NCBI GenBank assembly: GCA_039881145.1
Contig: JAYKKI010000004.1
Location: forward strand, 50,205,001 to 50,269,000
Source: Druceiella hillmani
Taxonomy: Eukaryota > Arthropoda > Insecta > Lepidoptera > Hepialidae
Direction of reading: 5' to 3'
DNA: 64,000 bases
This document shows, piece by piece, positions 11,681 to 22,469 of this stretch (positions are counted from its first letter, which is position 1; each line of letters starts with the position of its first letter). The notes under the pieces were generated by a model, which was not told where the DNA came from, did not search any database, and saw nothing but the letters and a program-made list of their open reading frames with translations. The position numbers and the translations under genes are program-made.

Positions 11681-12480
11681 TTAATAGTTTTTCTCTTCTT
11701 CAATGGCTTGACAGCTCAGGATGGGCCCTGCCTTCCGCAGAATCAACTCCCAAGCTTTCCTATTTTTGGTCAGAGACATCCAGTTCGTTACGCTTAGGAT
11801 TTTAAAGTCTTTTTCCAGGCAGTCGAACCACCTAAGTTGAGGTCTTCCTCTTTTTCGGGGGCCCAATGGTCTGGCTGAGAAGATCTTTTTTGTTGCCTGA
11901 CTGTTGTCCATTCTGCTCAAGTACCCTGCCCATTTTATTCTCTGAATTGCAATGTATTTGACCACATCCAGTTTTTTAAATAATTTGTAAAGTTCAGAGT
12001 TAGTTCTTCTTCTTATGTTTTAGACCACGAAAAATACTTCTTAAAATCTTTCAAAAACAGAAATGGTATGTTTAACTTTTTCTGTCATTGTCCATGTCTC
12101 AGCAGAGTACGGATCTCAGGCATGATATCATTGAGAGTATTAACTTCTGATCCTAAGTATTTAAAGTTGCTAAAGGTTTCAAATTTGTAATCTCCAATTT
12201 TAAAATAAGGGCTGCTATAATTGGCACAGGTTTATTTTGGTTGATTGCAAGATACATTTTGCAGGCTGCAGCCTCTAGTGATGTAAAAGCCTCTCTAAGT
12301 GCCTCAAGACTTCGTGCGACAATGTCAATGTCGTCAGCGAATACGAAAATATGAACAGATTTTACCATGGGTATTTATGTTCGAGTCTTTCACAATCTTT
12401 TGGAGGGCAATATTAAAGAGCAAGCAAGCCAGTGCATCCCCTTGTCTGAGCCCTTTTGAAACAACAATGGGCTCTTGAAA
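11681..12480 (-). pseudogene. Degenerate LINE reverse transcriptase fragment
   Basis: Minus-strand pieces of a non-LTR RT. The motif B region near 12450 (a LRQGDALACLLFNIAL-like string) is followed by FVFADDIDIVARSLEALREA (about 12360-12290), which contains the FADD catalytic motif C. At lower coordinates lies a C-terminal piece, RIKWAGYLSRMDNSQATKKI, then RKRGRPQLRW (11940-11830). Frames change between the pieces. It sits in elongase intron 3 in the same orientation as the host gene. Different in sequence from the relic at 7750-9650. Confidence 0.75.
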
Positions 12481-14439
12481 GATTTACTCATGTTTTAAGT
12501 TTCCTTAGAATTAAAATTATTTCAGTTATTTTTAAAAGATAATTGAAATAACCATTTACTATTAATAATTCTTAATTAATAAATACTTCAGAATTCTTCT
12601 TAGTGCGTGTTCCCATATCTGCTTATCCATTTTTTGTATTAAACATATTTTCTCATTTAGACGTGTTTATCTGTTTTGTATGTAATTAACGGCTTCTGAA
12701 ACACAATGTGTCTGTTGTTGTATTGGATTCTTTCCAGTTTTTCTAAGAGCATAGCTTTTATTTTTGTGTTTTGTTCTTTGCTTTTGGTAATTAGTGTCTA
12801 GTAAACAAATAATGATAATTTATTTTACGTTATGTTTATATATTATGTAAGAGATGAATGATTGAATCTCTTTTTCGCTTTGCCTTACAGTTATCTTATT
12901 GTCCGATGTGATAATTAAACTCAATATTGTGTAACATTTCATTTAGCAAACAAACTTAATTTATTTATAATCTCTTCTACAATCATATATTACATAACAT
13001 CTTGTTTATTTAAAGACTGCACTATAAACAAATATTTACTGTCAGATTATGCTGTATGTACTGTGTCAGTTCTATAATGTAGAATCCCATTTATTAATAC
13101 AACCATTAATACATATAATTATTATTATTTAAAATAAATTGCTTCTTAATTTTGGTATAACCGCACCATACTTTTAATTTAGTTCACTTTAATAAATATT
13201 GACAGGGTATGTGTCTTCAGATATAGTATACCTACTTAATAAATGTCAAATTTATCAAGACTATGTTTTGGAGGTTATTATGTGTCCCACATGCACCTTT
13301 GTTACATTTGGTTAAAATATGTACTTGCTTGTTATTATGTACATAGTGTTACCCAAAAATATAGTTCAATTGGGTTGGGTAAATCTCCCAAAACCTTTCA
13401 ATATGTTTTTGTACTGGTTTGAGTCAGTCATGTTTTTTGTGTAAAATTATAAAAGAAAAGCAACTATATCTCTTTCATTATTATTCATTTGTTATAATAT
13501 GGTATATAGTTGATCTTATAAATTATTATATTTTTTATTATGTTTACAGTTACATAGTGTATGACAAAGGTGCTCAAGGCATTACGCTGTTTATAATTTA
13601 AAATTTTATTTAATCGCTTTTTATAAGTTCTTTCATGCTGGTCTCTTTATGGTTATATTCTTTGTCTGTCATTCACAGTTTCGAAATCATTTCCACAAAT
13701 CACTTCATTTTTTGGGTCCCAGTATCTTCTTCCATATTGACTTCTTATAATACATTTTAATTTTTCACATTGTCACTTTTACATCATCGTTGGTATTGGA
13801 ATTCCATTGTGTACCGTTATTTTTTTTTCAATCTTATTTAAATTTGAAATGTTTTTCTGATAATGCACGTGATAATGCATGTGAGGTTTAAAAGGAGTTC
13901 TTTGAATAGAGGACAAATTTGATTTCTTATTTTTTTTTCATTGGGCCATTCGTTATCAGGTTTATGTTAAAAATTCCATTTCATAGGAAGCTTTATTTCG
14001 GTTTTAATATTTGGGTTATTCCAATATTTCGGGTGTTACATTGAACACATAAAATAATACATTAAATGTTATGTAAAACAACTAAATCTGTATTATAGTG
14101 TTGAAAGATCCACTTTTTAGGTAGTCATTTCCTTTAACACCGTTATATATGTAAATACTCGAGAGATAATGGTGAATACATAGGCGTATTGGGTGTTACA
14201 CGATTTTGTTCCTACTTTTTCTCGAGATGCAAAATTTACATGCATTTTAATGAAAATTGGAAATTGTTTTGGGTGTTACAAGTACGAAAACAAAACACAT
14301 TTAGGTCAAATTATGGGCCATTTTTATTAAAAATTAAAGTTTTCAAGTAAAACAGAAAGCAATATCTATTGTTCCTAACTTTTAATTGAGATTATTTTTC
14401 AAAGATATCTATTTCACTCGGGACTTATAAAAAGTATGA

Positions 14440-15060
14440 TCACCTTTCATTTTTAAAATAGGATTAGGCAAAACACATGTAATATCCTCGTAAGGTACAT
14501 CAAAGACATCTTTTCCATCAGGTATGTATCTCCAGCTAATTTAAAAAAACATATTTGAAACTTCCCATCATCATTGCTTACAGAACTCTGGAATATTCTT
14601 GCACAGTCTGTAAGCTATGTCCTTATGCGACTACTTTGGGAATAAAATTTTACAAGTATAAACACTCCAGTTTTGATTAGCTGCACTTCTGATCCTTTTG
14701 GAAGTGGTTCACCTGTGTATACTTCATAACAGTGGAATTTTCTAACTATAGTGGATCAATAGACCAAAGAAAATCTTAAAATCAGCTTTATTTTTATAAT
14801 GTCTCAAGTAATCTATCAGTCATTTGTGAACCTTCTACTTCACTAAGTTTCAGATTGGTAGGAGTATTCAAACTTTCACTTCTCGCCACATCAGTGGCAT
14901 AACCATTATTTTCTTGAAATTTTTAGTGTGTCCCTGATTCTGTTTCATATGTAATTCGCTGGTCTTAAAACTATTCCAAAAGTCTTGTAAGTCTGTGTCA
15001 CAGGATCCAGTCATACAAGTTTCATTTGTGACATCATAGACATATTTTAATCAGCTTCCA
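14440..15060 (-). pseudogene. Unidentified protein-coding relic
   Basis: Minus-strand translation gives locally open, protein-like stretches: WRYIPDGKDVFDVPYEDITC (about 14530-14470), preceded in another frame by DDGKFQICFFKLAGD (about 14575-14530), and upstream NETCMTGSCDTDLQDFWNSF (about 15030-14970). They are separated by stops and frame changes. The two halves run in the same direction and look like parts of one decayed ORF, probably of a DNA transposon, but I do not recognise the family. It lies inside elongase intron 3. Confidence 0.35.
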
Positions 15061-16359
15061 ACACATCAGTTATTAATTTTTTGATAAGTGCATCCTTTTT
15101 TAATGGTGAATCTGGTGGAAATTTTTTATTTCCCTAATAGTTTTTGAAAAATTTTTGATGTTTATAGTATTTTTTTTTCACCTATGTGCTCGCACTGTGT
15201 CATGCGCTTTTATGCGGTTTTTCAATTTGAGTTTTCTTCTTTAATTAACTCTTTTTTCTTTTAATAACATTCTTTCTCTTCTCTTTACATGTGTTCAGCA
15301 TATTAGCCAGGGTCATTCTTTCCATTTTCTCTCAGTTTAGCAAGTCATTCAATTAATGGCATGATGAGATGGTATCTCTTAAAAATAGCAACAACTCCAC
15401 AACATACACGTGTATGCCATGGATGTTACAAAATACCAAGTAAATGAAAATATAGGTTCATTAGATTCATTAGATTCAAGCCAGCAGACAATTTCAAATA
15501 TCAAAAAACGCAATAAAACATCATACACAATTATTTTTAACCATTTGATTTAGTTTCTGCCTTAACCTTACCTTGGTAAAATATGTTAGCGTAAGGATTA
15601 TTCTGCTAAAAAGAAAACAATACAATACCACTTTGTTCTTTCAGGTGTTAATTGACAAGACAATTCGGAAAACACTTTCTATAACAGCCAAAGACTTTAA
15701 TCACATATTACAATATATAACCTGCAAATTTAATGTAAAACTAATGGCAAATGACAGTTTTTTTACAATGTTGCCAAATATTGCTGCATAAAATATTCGC
15801 ATGAATAATACTTTGTTACTTTAGGCAAAGTAAAAATATGGAAAATAATGTTTCTAAAATATTTTAAATAGACGTGAGTGTTTGGAATGTTATTTCTTAA
15901 GATAATTTTTTTTCAAAGGATATGGTAACTTTTACTATGGCATGACCAATTGCATATATTTCTGTGTTAAAATTATAAATACGAAAAGAGCTAAAAATTA
16001 AATAGTAATAATGTTATGAGTAATAAATTCAACGTATTTTTGAGAAATTTATGTTGTTTTACACCTGAGAAACACTAGACAATATATTTATATAGCTTAA
16101 AATAATATTAATATGCAAATATTTTATAAAAATACTATACACTATAAATTTTTACATTTTTCGATATACCTAAGTGTGTACAGAACTCTCGTAGTGTTAT
16201 TCTTCATTACTTTTTTGCCTACGCCTTAGCTCGCGTTAACTTTTTTTTTACCAGATATTATTAGCAGTAGGTTGAAATTATAAGACTAAAAATAATAGTG
16301 TACTGAGAATTTACAACTGTGATTCAGTAAAAGTAAAAAAATTTTTTTAGTGTTATTAC

Positions 16360-16603
16360 CTCCAACATATTTTGTTCCTAACCATATAACCCAGACGGTT
16401 GTGATGTGGTGATAGATATGTAGTAATGAAGCTTGACGTTCACGTTTTCTCAGTAGGAAGAAGCACGTTTCAATTAGTTCAATCAGCTTGAGGATGACAG
16501 TCCACCATAGATAGGAGAGCATGCGCATTGCCATAGGATCAGTGGAGTAGACCGCTGGAAGGCAGCCAAAGTGATAAGTTGTCGTCCAGCCGGATGTCAA
16601 AAT
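16360..16603 (-). CDS. Fatty acid elongase copy B, exon 3 (catalytic HxxHH)
   Basis: 244-nt exon (81 codons plus one base) between acceptor ctag|ATTTTG and donor G|gtaata. It carries the ELOVL core in order: a GW-T-TY-HFGC segment near the start, LSYLWWTVILKLIELIETCF (the conserved K-x-x-E-x-x-D/E-T helix, here with Glu where Asp is usual), the basic LRKRERQ loop, then LLHIYHHITTVWVIW, containing the diagnostic His-x-x-His-His motif. The exon ends ...GTKYVGG. The histidine box binds iron-like metal in textbook models and is needed for condensation. Hydrophobic helices flank it on both sides, as expected for a multi-pass ER protein. No frame damage. Phase agrees with exons 2 and 4. Confidence 0.95.
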
Positions 16604-17239
16604 CTAGACAGTCGGGAACAAAAAATAGTATTAAATATTGAGAGATACAAATATTACTTTATGGAAAGAAATACTGTATATATTGGTAATTCAAAGTTCC
16701 TTTTAATTTTTTTTTACATGGAGGTTCTGTTTATAATAATGAAACATTAAAATGTTATTTTGATTGAGAAGATGTTTAAAATAAAAAACCAATTCAAAAT
16801 AAATCATTGCTTCGTAATAAAGGTTCGAAACAAAAAAAATGGAGATTATTTTCGTTTTATATTTTCGAGAGATTGAGGAAAAAATTTTTACTATATCAAT
16901 TAACAGTATAAATTATACGTGACATCAGGCATTATTGGAGACTATAGAATCTGTATGGAAATTTTTTTCAAAGTTGTTAGGACATTACTTTTAAGGCATT
17001 TTAATTGTTTAAAAAGGAAGTGTGTGCAATGGGCTGCCCCTTTCAAATGTCGAAATTAAAGTGAAATAGCGCAGCATGCAATCCAATTAGGTACTTATTT
17101 TATAAACATCGTGTGTGACCTTTAATTATCGTTTTAGTAAATAATTTAAAAATCAATTAAATCTTGAATCGAGCTTAAGAATATTGCGTTTTCATTATTA
17201 AAAATGGGTAAATAAGTAAACAGTTAAAAACATGCGTAC
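16604..17239 (-). other. Intron 2 of elongase copy B
   Basis: 636-bp AT-rich intron with donor GGT|gtacgc at 17239. No other feature seen. Confidence 0.8.
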
Positions 17240-17430
17240 ACCCCAGACGACGACGGCGTTTGCGACGATCTGTATTACGTTGTACCACTTTATAATTGTC
17301 TTGAGACTGTATGCTGGCCTGTTCTGCATATATTTTGGTAAAATAATTTTTACAATTGCCAAGTAAAGTAAGCAAATGAAGAACACCGGCACGGGGCTCG
17401 TCATGAAGAGCCAGTCTTTAACTCGATCAT
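17240..17430 (-). CDS. Fatty acid elongase copy B, exon 2
   Basis: 191-nt exon (two bases then 63 codons) between acceptor tttcag|AT and donor GGT|gtacgc. It encodes DRVKDWLFMTSPVPVFFICL, the classic ELOVL start of the membrane domain (D-x-R-x-x-x-W-x-x-M-x-S-P followed by transmembrane helix 1). Then comes LPKYMQNRPAYSL and KWYNVIQIVANAVVVWG (helix 2), matching the family's G/L-P-K-x-M-x-x-R-x-P and Y-N-x-x-Q motifs. The first two bases complete an Asp codon begun in exon 1 (G+AT). No stops or indels. Confidence 0.93.
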
Positions 17431-20157
17431 CTGAAATTTAAATGATTGAATATTTTAACTTTTTACTTAAGGTTAACTAGAAATGTATATGAATCCCATA
17501 AGTTAAAAAGTGCAGATAATAGAGGTTTAAATAATGGAATATAATTAGGTTTTTCATATTATCAGAGAGAAATTAAATATTAAAATACTAGTTATTTTTG
17601 CACTTTGAGATAATAGGAAACAAGCTAGACAAGTAGTATTTTTTTATGTGGATAAGAAACTTGCGAAGCCATTGCAATGTACGTAAGTCCCATAAGTGCA
17701 AAAGCGCAGATAAGAGATTTAAATAATAAAGCATACTTAGATTTTCTTCTCCTTCTAGAGAGAAAATGAATATTAAAATACTGGTTATTAAATATTGGTT
17801 ATTGTTACCTCTTCCTTAGGAAAAGTATTGAGGGAAAAAAACAAGCTGAAAAGTAGTGTTTGGTCAAAAGAAAATTGTTGCAATAAATTTGTTACACTGT
17901 TAACTTGTTAACTTTATATTGTATTACTATAAACACTGTTAACTTTATATTGTAGCATGTTATATTCAAAGATTCATTTTTAAATTTATTGGGAATGTAC
18001 TGTATGGCAGATTGCTCCGAATTTTTTTGTAATTGAAATTTTTTTTTATGTAAACTAGTTTTTAGGTAAATTAGAAAGGTAACTTTCTAGACTTTTAGAG
18101 GAAAAATATTTCAAATAATGAAAAGTTTTGTTATATTTTTTCGTAATCTGAGCAAGTTTTTTTTATTTTTGCAATATGTCTCATTTTTTTTCAATTGCCT
18201 TTTAAAAGTAAAGAGATGAGACGTACATATATTCATGGTTTGGAGGTTTCTAATTAAAATCCAATAAATTAAATACATAAAAATAATTTTTGTGTGTATC
18301 CTAGAAGCTTCAATTGTATTTAAAAAAATTTATCATTTTGTATTCAAAAACGTTTTAATACTTTGCCTAATTTTATTTTTGTTTTCTTTGGTTCTGCAAA
18401 ACCTATCTCTGTACCAGTCTTTATTAGGTACAACCACAGAATTGAAATAACCGTTTTAGAAGACTCTGAAAGTTCTTTTTATTTGTTCAGGTTTACGGTT
18501 CTGTACCGCAAAGAAAAAAGCAACTTTTATAAGATCACTTACAAGTTTATCCATCTGTCTGGCAAAGCTTTTTTCTCAGAAACTCTTTGAAATAGAAACT
18601 GGAAATTTGGTATTGCAATAAATCTCAATGAAATAACACTCAAAAATGTTTACATGCACAGTGAGTTATAATTGTTTCGAAAATGGAAATACTCTTGAAA
18701 AATTCCACAAAAAACATTTCACCTCCTCTCTCTCCTAAGTCTGAAGTGTTTTGTCAAAATTGTGAAAGAAATAGTGTTACTAGAACTCTTGTAGTTTTTC
18801 GAGAAATTCACAATAATTTTATACATGTGAAAGTTATACTACACAATATATGTATTTACATATTAATATTTATAAATAATTTAGGAATATTTCTATATAA
18901 TTTTAAAGGTTTACATGTGCATATATATACATGTATTTACATAGGGAATATCAATATTAATATTTGTAAATTATTTAATACAAATTCTATGTACTTTTAA
19001 ATGTTTATTGTGCCTAATTGTATGTATATATTGAATTATCGTAATGCAATTTTGTTGCATTTAATATGTTCTATTATTTTTCATTAGTTTGAATGCATTC
19101 CACATAGTTTTGTAATACACTATATGACTAAATGTTTAAACCAGTTTGCTTAGTTTAATTAGAAGAGGTTATTCTTGTAGCAATATGTTGGTCTTAGGTA
19201 TGTGCGTATTAAAGTTCTTAAAAAGAAGATAATAAAATATATTGGAAAATATATTCTAAATTTTGATATGTGTGATGTACCCCAATGTACCTACATGGGT
19301 AATAGACAAGTGCCACACTTATTATGATAAAATTTGGAAGACTTTATTAGATATAATCAGATTAGAGCCACTATTGAGACTAGAAAATCGTGGGTCTGTT
19401 ATCAATTTTATTATTCCAGATAGCAGTATAAAACAACTTAACTTTGGTACACATAAAATAACTTCAAACTACACCTGTGAACTTCTATCGGTCCAAAAGA
19501 CCATAGGTGTATATATTGGTCTTCAAGAAACTGAGAGAGCTGAGGGTTTAATAATCTTCTTCTCTAAAGCCTTTTTTAATGGCATTAAGCCATTAAAAAG
19601 GACATTTAGGGCAAATACTTCTACACACAATACCCTAAACAAATTTTCTCTTGTCCTACCATCCTGGCGAAAATACAGCAGATTAGTGACTCCCCTTATG
19701 AAGACAAATGTTTTAAGATTGCCAAAGTGGTGTGAACTAACCATGGTCTTGATGAACTGTCCATGAACACGAAAACATTAAGTGTGACAATTTATCAAAA
19801 GTATACATCAGTAGTAATAAGATATATCAGAAAGGGGCACTGTAGTGCTGCATGGTCCATTACCTGTTACACTTTGTTGGAAAATAAACAATTTGAGAAA
19901 TATATTAAATTTTGGCGTGTAGGCTTTTTCTTGAATGGAAAGGTCTACTTCGAGAAAAGTTACAAATATTTTTATTATAAAATTTAAATTTATGAGAAAA
20001 CTATTACAGTTATTTAAACTTTTCATTGGTATTATTTATATTTTGAATGTTAGTTTTTTCATTTATTTATTTCTTGCAAAACACTTTCAAAGAATTTTTT
20101 TAAATTGAAAAAATATTTCAGTATCTGTGTAAAAAAATAGGTTAATTCTCAACTTAC
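17431..20157 (-). other. Intron 1 of elongase copy B
   Basis: 2.7-kb intron from donor at 20157 to acceptor at 17431. A divergent two-copy tandem repeat occupies about 17480-17860; compare tgaatcccataag at 17490 with taagtcccataag at 17685, and the ttaaaatactagttatt and ttaaaatactggttatt segments. From about 18330 onward it matches intron 1 of copy A (1-1196). At 18480-18620 a segment with ggttctgtaccgcaaag and ccatctgtctggcaaagc resembles the dispersed repeat family annotated at 20645, 40730 and 44597. No coding sequence I can support. Confidence 0.7.
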
Positions 20158-20206
20158 CTGCACTCTCATAAAATACTTTATTATAGGCCCTAGTTATAAA
20201 ATCCAT
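20158..20206 (-). CDS. Fatty acid elongase copy B, exon 1 (start codon)
   Basis: 49-nt coding exon encoding MDFITRAYNKVFYESA plus one base, ending at G|gtaagt. Joined to exon 2 it reads ...YESADDRVKDW, the typical ELOVL N-terminus, in which a short cytosolic segment with an acidic/D-x-R motif precedes membrane helix 1. Choosing this ATG gives a 789-nt CDS (49+191+244+143+162), 262 residues, in the normal size range for insect elongases. The same exon is found in the tandem copy at 1197-1245, with 12 conserved codons at its 3' end, which confirms the call. Any 5'UTR exon was not identified. Confidence 0.88.
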
Positions 20207-20645
20207 TTTAATTCTTTAATTTAAAAATAAATTAATCACTTGTTAAGTATTGTTTAGTATCCTTTAATTTTTTTATGAATTGTTAAGTATTGCTTATTTT
20301 TTTTTAAATAGCTTGACTAATCAAATTGTTAAAATTTGTATTTTAGCTGTGGTTAACTACACTTCCATTTACAGTTAAATGCAGCTTGCAACTACTCTCT
20401 TTCTAATGTGAAGTTGAATGTTCACACAATGGATATTTAAATATAAACTTAACACTCACTGACCTTAACACACTAAATTAATTTTAATGTATTTTTTTGG
20501 AGTATTAAAACCCATGCTTGAAAGTGATTTGCATATTGTTTTTCCTCAAATACATATTCATGGAGAATTGAACTGCGATAAATATTCCATATTTATATAA
20601 GGTAATATGTAGAACAACTTGTGTGGGTTATAGGGTTATATTAGT
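20207..20645 (-). promoter_or_regulatory. Putative promoter/5'UTR of elongase copy B
   Basis: Upstream block shared with 1246-1690 of copy A (conserved strings listed there). It is interrupted on its far side by a dispersed repeat beginning near 20645. No individual binding site can be assigned. Confidence 0.45.
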
Positions 20646-20918
20646 TAGAAAAACTTGTCAAGTACGAGTAGAACTTGCCCTACGAAGGTTCAGTACACGT
20701 TTAGGCATTTATATATATTTAAGATTACGTAGTATTCCTATTAACTTACTTACAAATATTAATTTTTCACAATGTAAATTTCTCAGTCTACCGTTCACAG
20801 GCTTTCCTGGTGCGTGTTTAAAAAATAAGAACCTCATTTTTTTCACATTTTTGGGTTGAGTAGTTTTGGAGGGGGAGTGGCAATATTTGTTATATCTTCT
20901 TCAGTATATTTATTATGA

Positions 20919-20987
<69 letters not shown>

Positions 20988-21350
20988 CATATATATATAC
21001 ATATATATATACATATATATATATACATATATATATACATACATATGTATTACTTTTTGAAACCCTGTTTATTAGCCTTTTGAAACGATACCCTACACTA
21101 TATGAACATAGAATTAAAAAAAAATTTTGGGTGTCTAATTTTCCACAAACGTTTCCAAAGAAATATTTTTGAGTGTTAGCTATTGGGATACGAGTGTGTT
21201 AATATATTTTATTACTATGTTAAATTTAAGTTTTCTTATCAAGCGGTTTCTGATTAAAACAGTTGTGACAGATGGACAGACATACATGTGAGTGATCTTA
21301 TGAAGATTCCATTTTTCTTTTGAGTTAGGGAGAATCCTAAAAATGCAGAA
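20645..21350 (+). repeat. Dispersed insect repeat, copy 1
   Basis: Begins aaaacttgtcaagtacgagt followed by agaacttgccctacgaaggt. It contains the agtagttttgga block and ends with a conserved tract: caagcggtttctgatt, then gacagatggacagacatac, then gtgagtgatcttatga and attccatttttctttt. The same order occurs at 40729-41358 and 44597-45260. The ends recall the widespread insect repeat whose end reads AACCGGCCAAGTGCGAGTC (from memory). Non-coding. It contains a TA microsatellite insertion. Confidence 0.65.
20922..21045. repeat. (TA)n / TACATA microsatellite
   Basis: Pure TA dinucleotides from 20922 to about 20983, then interrupted TA/CATA repeats to about 21045. It lies inside dispersed repeat copy 1 and gives spurious open frames of alternating Tyr/Ile. 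Confidence 0.9.
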
Positions 21351-21760
21351 ACGTTTAGTACAGTACAAAATGAGAGTATTAGAAACATATAAAGAGGTAA
21401 AATAAATTAATAAACTTTTTGACAAATTAATAAAAATTTTGTCTAGTTTACCCCAAAAATTTCCATAGAAATATTTTTGAGTGTTAGCTATTGGAATATG
21501 GGTGTGTTAATATATTTTATTACTATGTTAAATTTTAGTTTTCATGTCAAGCGGTTTCTGATTAAAACAGCTGTGAGAGATAGACAGACATATGGGAGTA
21601 ATCTTATGAGGATTCCATTTTTCTTTTGAGTTAGGGAGAATCCTAAAAATGCAGAAACGTTTAGTACAGTACAAAATGAGAGTATTAGAAACATATAAAG
21701 ATGTAAAATAAATTAATAAACTTTTCGACAAATTAATAAATGTTTCGAGTGTCTAGTTTA
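21135..21760. repeat. Two-copy tandem duplication, about 310 bp
   Basis: Units at about 21135-21442 and 21443-21755 are nearly identical. Both contain atatttttgagtgttagcta, the caagcggtttctgattaaaa tract, a gacagacata segment, and tttagtacagtacaaaatga followed by ttagaaacatataaag. The second unit duplicates the 3' part of the dispersed repeat plus flanking DNA. The flanking part (ttagtacagtacaaaat) also occurs at about 1715 in copy A. Confidence 0.8.
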
Positions 21761-22340
21761 CCCCCAAAAATTTTCATAGAAATATTTTTAGTACACATGA
21801 TACTTGCGCACATTGTTCAGCGCCACTCGGGGGAATAACCCGCGAACAGCTGCGAAGACATCGTCACTGCGGGTAAAAACCACACTCTGGGCAAGTATTG
21901 GGTGTGTTAAAAAGAGTTAAGTGTAATATTTTTTTGCACTCAATTAGAAAAAGGGCATGTTTTATGTTTTATTTCAACGACAATTGATTTCTTTATAGTC
22001 AACGAATAGCATCTTTCTTTGTCCGATATCTATTCTCGGATATAGTGTATAAGACCCTGATCTCAAGGAAGTGGAAGTATAAAGATTGGTGCATTTTAAA
22101 GTTATCATCTCTATTACACCACCAACCATTTATATGACAGAAAAAATAGTATACTTATCCTTGGTGAGACTCTATTAATTGATGAATATTTTAGTTACTT
22201 TGATGCGGCTTATTTGGGCATAGAACGTCCTGTACTTATGACCAGCATTGGTTGAAAATTAAGTAACGTTACATAAACAAAAAAAATTAAACCAAAAATA
22301 TTGAATTAAATTAACTAAAGTACTACTATTTTGGTTGCAG
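21761..22340. other. Spacer before ORP9 exon, with a short GC-rich island
   Basis: 21790-21900 is clearly richer in G+C than its surroundings. On the plus strand it reads TCAHCSAPLGGITREQLRRH, then RHCG and a stop, a Cys-x-x-Cys ... His-x3-Cys pattern. No splice or start evidence shows it is a gene. The rest is AT-rich, ending in the ORP9 acceptor tggttgcag. Confidence 0.35.
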
Positions 22341-22469
22341 TCAAAGGAGAAGATGATGCGCGGTGTACGGCGAGGCTGCGTGCGACTGCGTGCTGCCGTT
22401 ATCGGCATCGATGATGAAGATGATTCAACATTTACCATCACTGTCGATCATAAAACTTTCCATTTTCAG
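22341..22469 (+). CDS. OSBPL9: ORP9 exon: second half of PH domain
   Basis: 129-nt, phase-0 exon between acceptor tggttgcag| and donor CAG|gtaaaa. It encodes [36 protein letters not shown] and HKTFHFQ. This is the highly conserved middle of the pleckstrin-homology domain of oxysterol-binding-protein-related protein 9. In the vertebrate protein it follows the WQYRWFVL strand, which must be on an upstream exon that I could not find in this window. ORP9 PH domains bind PI4P and target the protein to Golgi/trans-Golgi at ER contact sites, where the C-terminal lipid-transfer domain exchanges PI4P and sterol or related lipids. That domain is beyond the window. Higher GC than the flanking introns; no frame damage. 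Confidence 0.93.

Larger units (their letters stand above)
10191..16359 (-). other. Intron 3 of elongase copy B
   Basis: 6.2-kb intron between donor G|gtaata at 16359 and acceptor catag at 10191. It contains the foldback element, a LINE relic and an unidentified coding relic listed separately. The sequence from about 12500 to 14430 and from 15060 to 16359 is AT-rich with nothing recognised, apart from three copies of gggtgttaca at 14031, 14191 and 14271. Confidence 0.7.

Noticed and set aside
19263..19766. Open frame of 167 codons on the plus strand in elongase intron 1
   Set aside because: No recognisable domain, no splice or promoter evidence, and it lies in the part of copy B intron 1 that is missing from copy A. 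Most likely a transposon scrap or chance frame.
20866..21172. Open frames with long Tyr-Ile runs
   Set aside because: Product of the TA/CATA microsatellite read in frame.
21180..21731. Two near-identical minus-strand open frames starting MSKSLLIYFTSLYV
   Set aside because: They are frames through a tandemly duplicated non-coding repeat; no protein family, and the same DNA in other copies is not open.
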